A model generated the notes under the pieces. That model ran no database searches and was not told the DNA's origin. It worked only from the letters and a program-made list of their open reading frames with translations. Shown one piece after another: positions 6,421-7,834 of a DNA stretch of 7,834 nucleotides (position 1 is the first letter of the stretch; each line of letters starts with the position of its first letter). The translations under genes were made by a program, and so were the position numbers. The DNA is from Xanthobacteraceae bacterium (GTDB lineage Bacteria; Pseudomonadota; Alphaproteobacteria; Rhizobiales; Xanthobacteraceae), in the NCBI GenBank assembly GCA_030039655.1, contig JASHVC010000192.1, positions 1-7,834 of the forward strand, written 5' to 3'.

Positions 6421-7026
6421 ATGGACACCGCGCAACCGCATTTTACCAGCGACGTGCGCCCCGACATCGCCGCGATGGAAGCCTCCCCGGCGATGCCGTC
6501 GATCCTGGTGGTGATGGGCGTTTCCAGCAGCGGAAAATCGACAGTCGGCACCCTGCTGGCCGGTCAATTGCATTGGGATTTCGAGGACGGCGACTGGTTT
6601 CATCCAGCGCGCAACATCGACAAAATGCACGCCGGCATTCCGTTGACGGACGAAGACCGGGCACCGTGGCTGATCGCCATTGCGGATTTCATCGACCAGG
6701 CGCGCCTCTCCGGAAAGCGCGTGGTGATAGCCTGTTCGGCGCTCAAGCGCCGCTACCGCACCGTTATCATCGGCAATCGTCCGGACGTGCGGCTGATATA
6801 TCTGAAGGGCGATATGGAACTGATAGGCCGCCGCTTCGCCGCTCGCCACGAGCATTTCATGCCGCCAAGTCTGCTGCAGAGTCAGTTCGACGCCCTGGAA
6901 GAGCCCGGACCCGACGAACATCCCATCGTGGTGTCGATTGAACCGCGGCCGCGGGAGATCGTGGCCAAAATCCTGGACGCGCTCAAGGCGCAAACTTCGG
7001 AACCGGATGGCGCGCCGTGCCGATGA
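6421..7026 (+). CDS. gntK: Gluconokinase
   Basis: Phosphorylates gluconate with ATP to 6-phosphogluconate, feeding Gnd directly; no gluconate transporter is seen in the window. The 201-residue product is a P-loop kinase of the thermoresistant gluconokinase family. It has the Walker A loop GVSSSGKST (33-41), the gluconate-family block EDGDWFHP with N65 and KM (68-69), then GIPLTDEDRAPWL (72-84), the CSALKRRYR block (105-113) and a late HEHFMPPSLLQSQFDALEEP stretch that closes the lid region. Family members normally begin only a few residues before the P-loop; here about 27 residues precede ILVVMG, and they show no recognisable motif. Starts at ATG 6475 or 6493 would remove the extra residues, but the ribosome site supports 6421. 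It is the last gene of the operon on spacing grounds. Confidence 0.95.
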   Translation: MDTAQPHFTSDVRPDIAAMEASPAMPSILVVMGVSSSGKSTVGTLLAGQLHWDFEDGDWFHPARNIDKMHAGIPLTDEDRAPWLIAIADFIDQARLSGKRVVIACSALKRRYRTVIIGNRPDVRLIYLKGDMELIGRRFAARHEHFMPPSLLQSQFDALEEPGPDEHPIVVSIEPRPREIVAKILDALKAQTSEPDGAPCR

Positions 7027-7080
7027 GCCACGGGTTCCAATAGAATCCGCTCGCAGCAGACAAAACCGCGAACCTGCAGG

Positions 7081-7098
7081 GCGAAGGGGAGTCTTCGC
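7081..7098 (+). terminator. Short hairpin after gntK, possible weak terminator
   Basis: GCGAAG (7081-7086) pairs perfectly with CTTCGC (7093-7098) around a GGGAGT loop, 55 bases after the gntK stop. The downstream bases GATTTGG give only a three-T run, so this does not meet the usual intrinsic terminator pattern. It could be a transcript-end or RNA-processing structure, or chance. Confidence 0.2.
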
Positions 7099-7171
7099 GA
7101 TTTGGAATACGCATCGTGTTACCGCGTCAACGTTCGTTGAGTTGCCGCAATTTCGCACACGGTCGCTAAAG

Positions 7172-7183
7172 ATTTGAACAAAT
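7172..7183. repeat. Small perfect inverted repeat (5-2-5)
   Basis: ATTTG and CAAAT flank a central AA (ATTTGAACAAAT). The repeat lies about 135 bases upstream of the DUF2147 start and overlaps a TTGAAC sequence that resembles a -35 box. It could be a repressor or activator half-site pair, but a 12-base symmetric site in AT-rich DNA can occur by chance. Confidence 0.25.
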
Positions 7184-7209
7184 TGGAACTCCCAAGCCAT
7201 TGATAGCTT

Positions 7210-7215
7210 TACAAT
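7210..7215 (+). promoter_or_regulatory. Possible -10 element upstream of the DUF2147 gene
   Basis: TACAAT differs from the TATAAT consensus at one position and lies about 100 bases before the DUF2147 start. The best -35-like hexamers upstream (TTGGAA at 7183-7188, TTGAAC at 7174-7179) are 21 and 30 bases away, which is too far for a standard sigma-70 promoter. The call therefore rests on the hexamer alone. Confidence 0.2.
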
Positions 7216-7231
7216 GAGGGATGCGTCCTCA
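7215..7231. repeat. Small inverted repeat in the presumed leader of the DUF2147 gene
   Basis: TGAGG (7215-7219) and CCTCA (7227-7231) form a five-pair stem that a G-T wobble extends by one, closing a five-base loop. It begins at the last base of the -10-like hexamer, so it could be an operator or a 5' leader hairpin. There is no direct support beyond the symmetry. Confidence 0.2.
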
Positions 7232-7308
7232 AATCACCGCATTGTCGAGCCAGAATTTCTCGGCCATCAATGGTATCGTACTGATTCGAAATGGCGAACG
7301 AAAAAAGC

Positions 7309-7313
7309 GGAGG
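7309..7313 (+). promoter_or_regulatory. Ribosome binding site for the DUF2147 gene
   Basis: GGAGG precedes ATG 7318 by four bases. It favours this start over the in-frame ATG 7291, which has no such site and would put nine polar residues in front of the signal peptide. Confidence 0.65.
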
Positions 7314-7317
7314 CCAG

Positions 7318-7834
7318 ATGATCGTGCAAACTCGGAAACTCGCCTTAGCGGGTCTGGTGGCTCTCCTTGCAGCCATCCATTCCGCTGCAGCGGCCGACCC
7401 GTCTGTCGTTGGCTTGTGGCAGAAAGTCGACGAGGAAACTGGCAAACCCGTCAGTTGGTTCCTTTTCGTCGAGCACAGCGGTCTCTACGAAGGAGTCGTC
7501 GCGAAATACTTTTTGCGGCCGGGCGACACCCCCAATCAGATTTGTTCGGCTTGCCGTGACGATCGCAGGAACGAGCCCTTACTCGGTCTATCGCTGATCC
7601 GGGGCATGGAACGCAACGGCTTGAACTATGATCACGGGAACATTCTCGATCCGCGCGACGGGGATGTTTACAACGCCGTGATGCGGGTGAGCCCCGACGG
7701 CCAGACGTTGACCGTGCGCGGCTATCTCGGCATCGAGCTGTTCGGGCGCAACGAAGTTTGGCATCGCCTGCCCGAAACCGCATACAAGGATCTCGACCCG
7801 ATTATCATCGCCCGCTATCTGCCTCAGCGCACGC
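7318..7834 (+). CDS. DUF2147 family secreted protein (3' end outside window)
   Basis: The molecular function of DUF2147 proteins is not established; they are small exported proteins common in proteobacteria. The first 172 residues are present and the frame is open at the right edge. Residues 1-26 look like a Sec signal peptide: positive n-region (R6, K7), hydrophobic [13 protein letters not shown], and a likely AAA-A/D cleavage before Asp27, so the protein should be periplasmic or secreted. Family features follow in order: [14 protein letters not shown] (31-44), the C-x-x-C pair Cys76/Cys79, [10 protein letters not shown] (88-97), the [10 protein letters not shown] block (109-118), and the [12 protein letters not shown] block (127-138) leading to EVWHRL. 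Residues after about 151 are past the usual end of the domain, so this copy may have a C-terminal extension. It is separated from gntK by 291 bases and is probably a separate transcription unit unrelated to the sugar pathway. Confidence 0.85.
   Translation, partial: MIVQTRKLALAGLVALLAAIHSAAAADPSVVGLWQKVDEETGKPVSWFLFVEHSGLYEGVVAKYFLRPGDTPNQICSACRDDRRNEPLLGLSLIRGMERNGLNYDHGNILDPRDGDVYNAVMRVSPDGQTLTVRGYLGIELFGRNEVWHRLPETAYKDLDPIIIARYLPQRT

Larger units (their letters stand above)
7027..7317 (+). other. Intergenic region between gntK and the DUF2147 gene
   Basis: This 291-base stretch has no credible gene on either strand. It is visibly more AT-rich than the flanking genes. It contains one short hairpin near the end of gntK, two small inverted repeats and a -10-like hexamer (listed separately), and the ribosome site of the next gene. 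It most likely ends the operon transcript and starts a new one, but I see no strong GC-hairpin-plus-T-tract terminator. Confidence 0.6.

Noticed and set aside
7185..7210. EcfG-type general stress promoter (GGAAC, 16-17 bases, CGTT)
   Set aside because: GGAAC is present at 7185-7189, but the -10 position reads GCTT or CTTT rather than CGTT, so the match is incomplete.
7291..7317. Earlier in-frame ATG for the DUF2147 gene
   Set aside because: It has no ribosome site, and it would move a good signal peptide away from the N-terminus.

Overview
The window is a compact, all-plus-strand pentose phosphate pathway operon from a high-GC bacterium. The order transketolase, fused transaldolase/glucose-6-phosphate isomerase, short-type 6-phosphogluconate dehydrogenase, glucose-6-phosphate dehydrogenase, 6-phosphogluconolactonase and gluconokinase, followed by a secreted DUF2147 protein, points to an alphaproteobacterium, most likely of the Bradyrhizobium/Rhodopseudomonas-like Hyphomicrobiales. 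That placement rests on gene content and protein style recognised by eye, not on a search.

Layout: 1-274 is the C-terminal end of transketolase (tkt). 271-3123 is a 950-codon tal-pgi fusion gene that overlaps tkt by ATGA. 3133-4113 is gnd, 4116-5654 is zwf, 5651-6394 is pgl and 6421-7026 is gntK. Gaps between these genes are 26 bases or less, or the genes overlap, so they are almost certainly cotranscribed from a promoter upstream of the window. A 291-base intergenic region (7027-7317), visibly more AT-rich than the genes, follows. It holds small inverted repeats and a possible -10 element. It leads into a DUF2147 gene with a signal peptide that runs off the right edge.

Together the genes cover the oxidative branch (Zwf, Pgl, Gnd), entry of gluconate (GntK), the non-oxidative carbon shuffle (Tkt, Tal) and the link between fructose-6-P and glucose-6-P (PGI).

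The most notable observation is that tal-pgi carries two in-frame stop codons, TGA at codon 5 (283-285) and TAG at codon 496 (1756-1758). The rest of its 950 codons is free of frameshifts and keeps the recognised active-site motifs of both enzymes. It therefore looks like a very recent pseudogene, a strain- or assembly-specific defect, or (less likely) a gene read through or reinitiated. I found no evidence for a new multi-gene system, mobile element, CRISPR array or RNA gene in this window.
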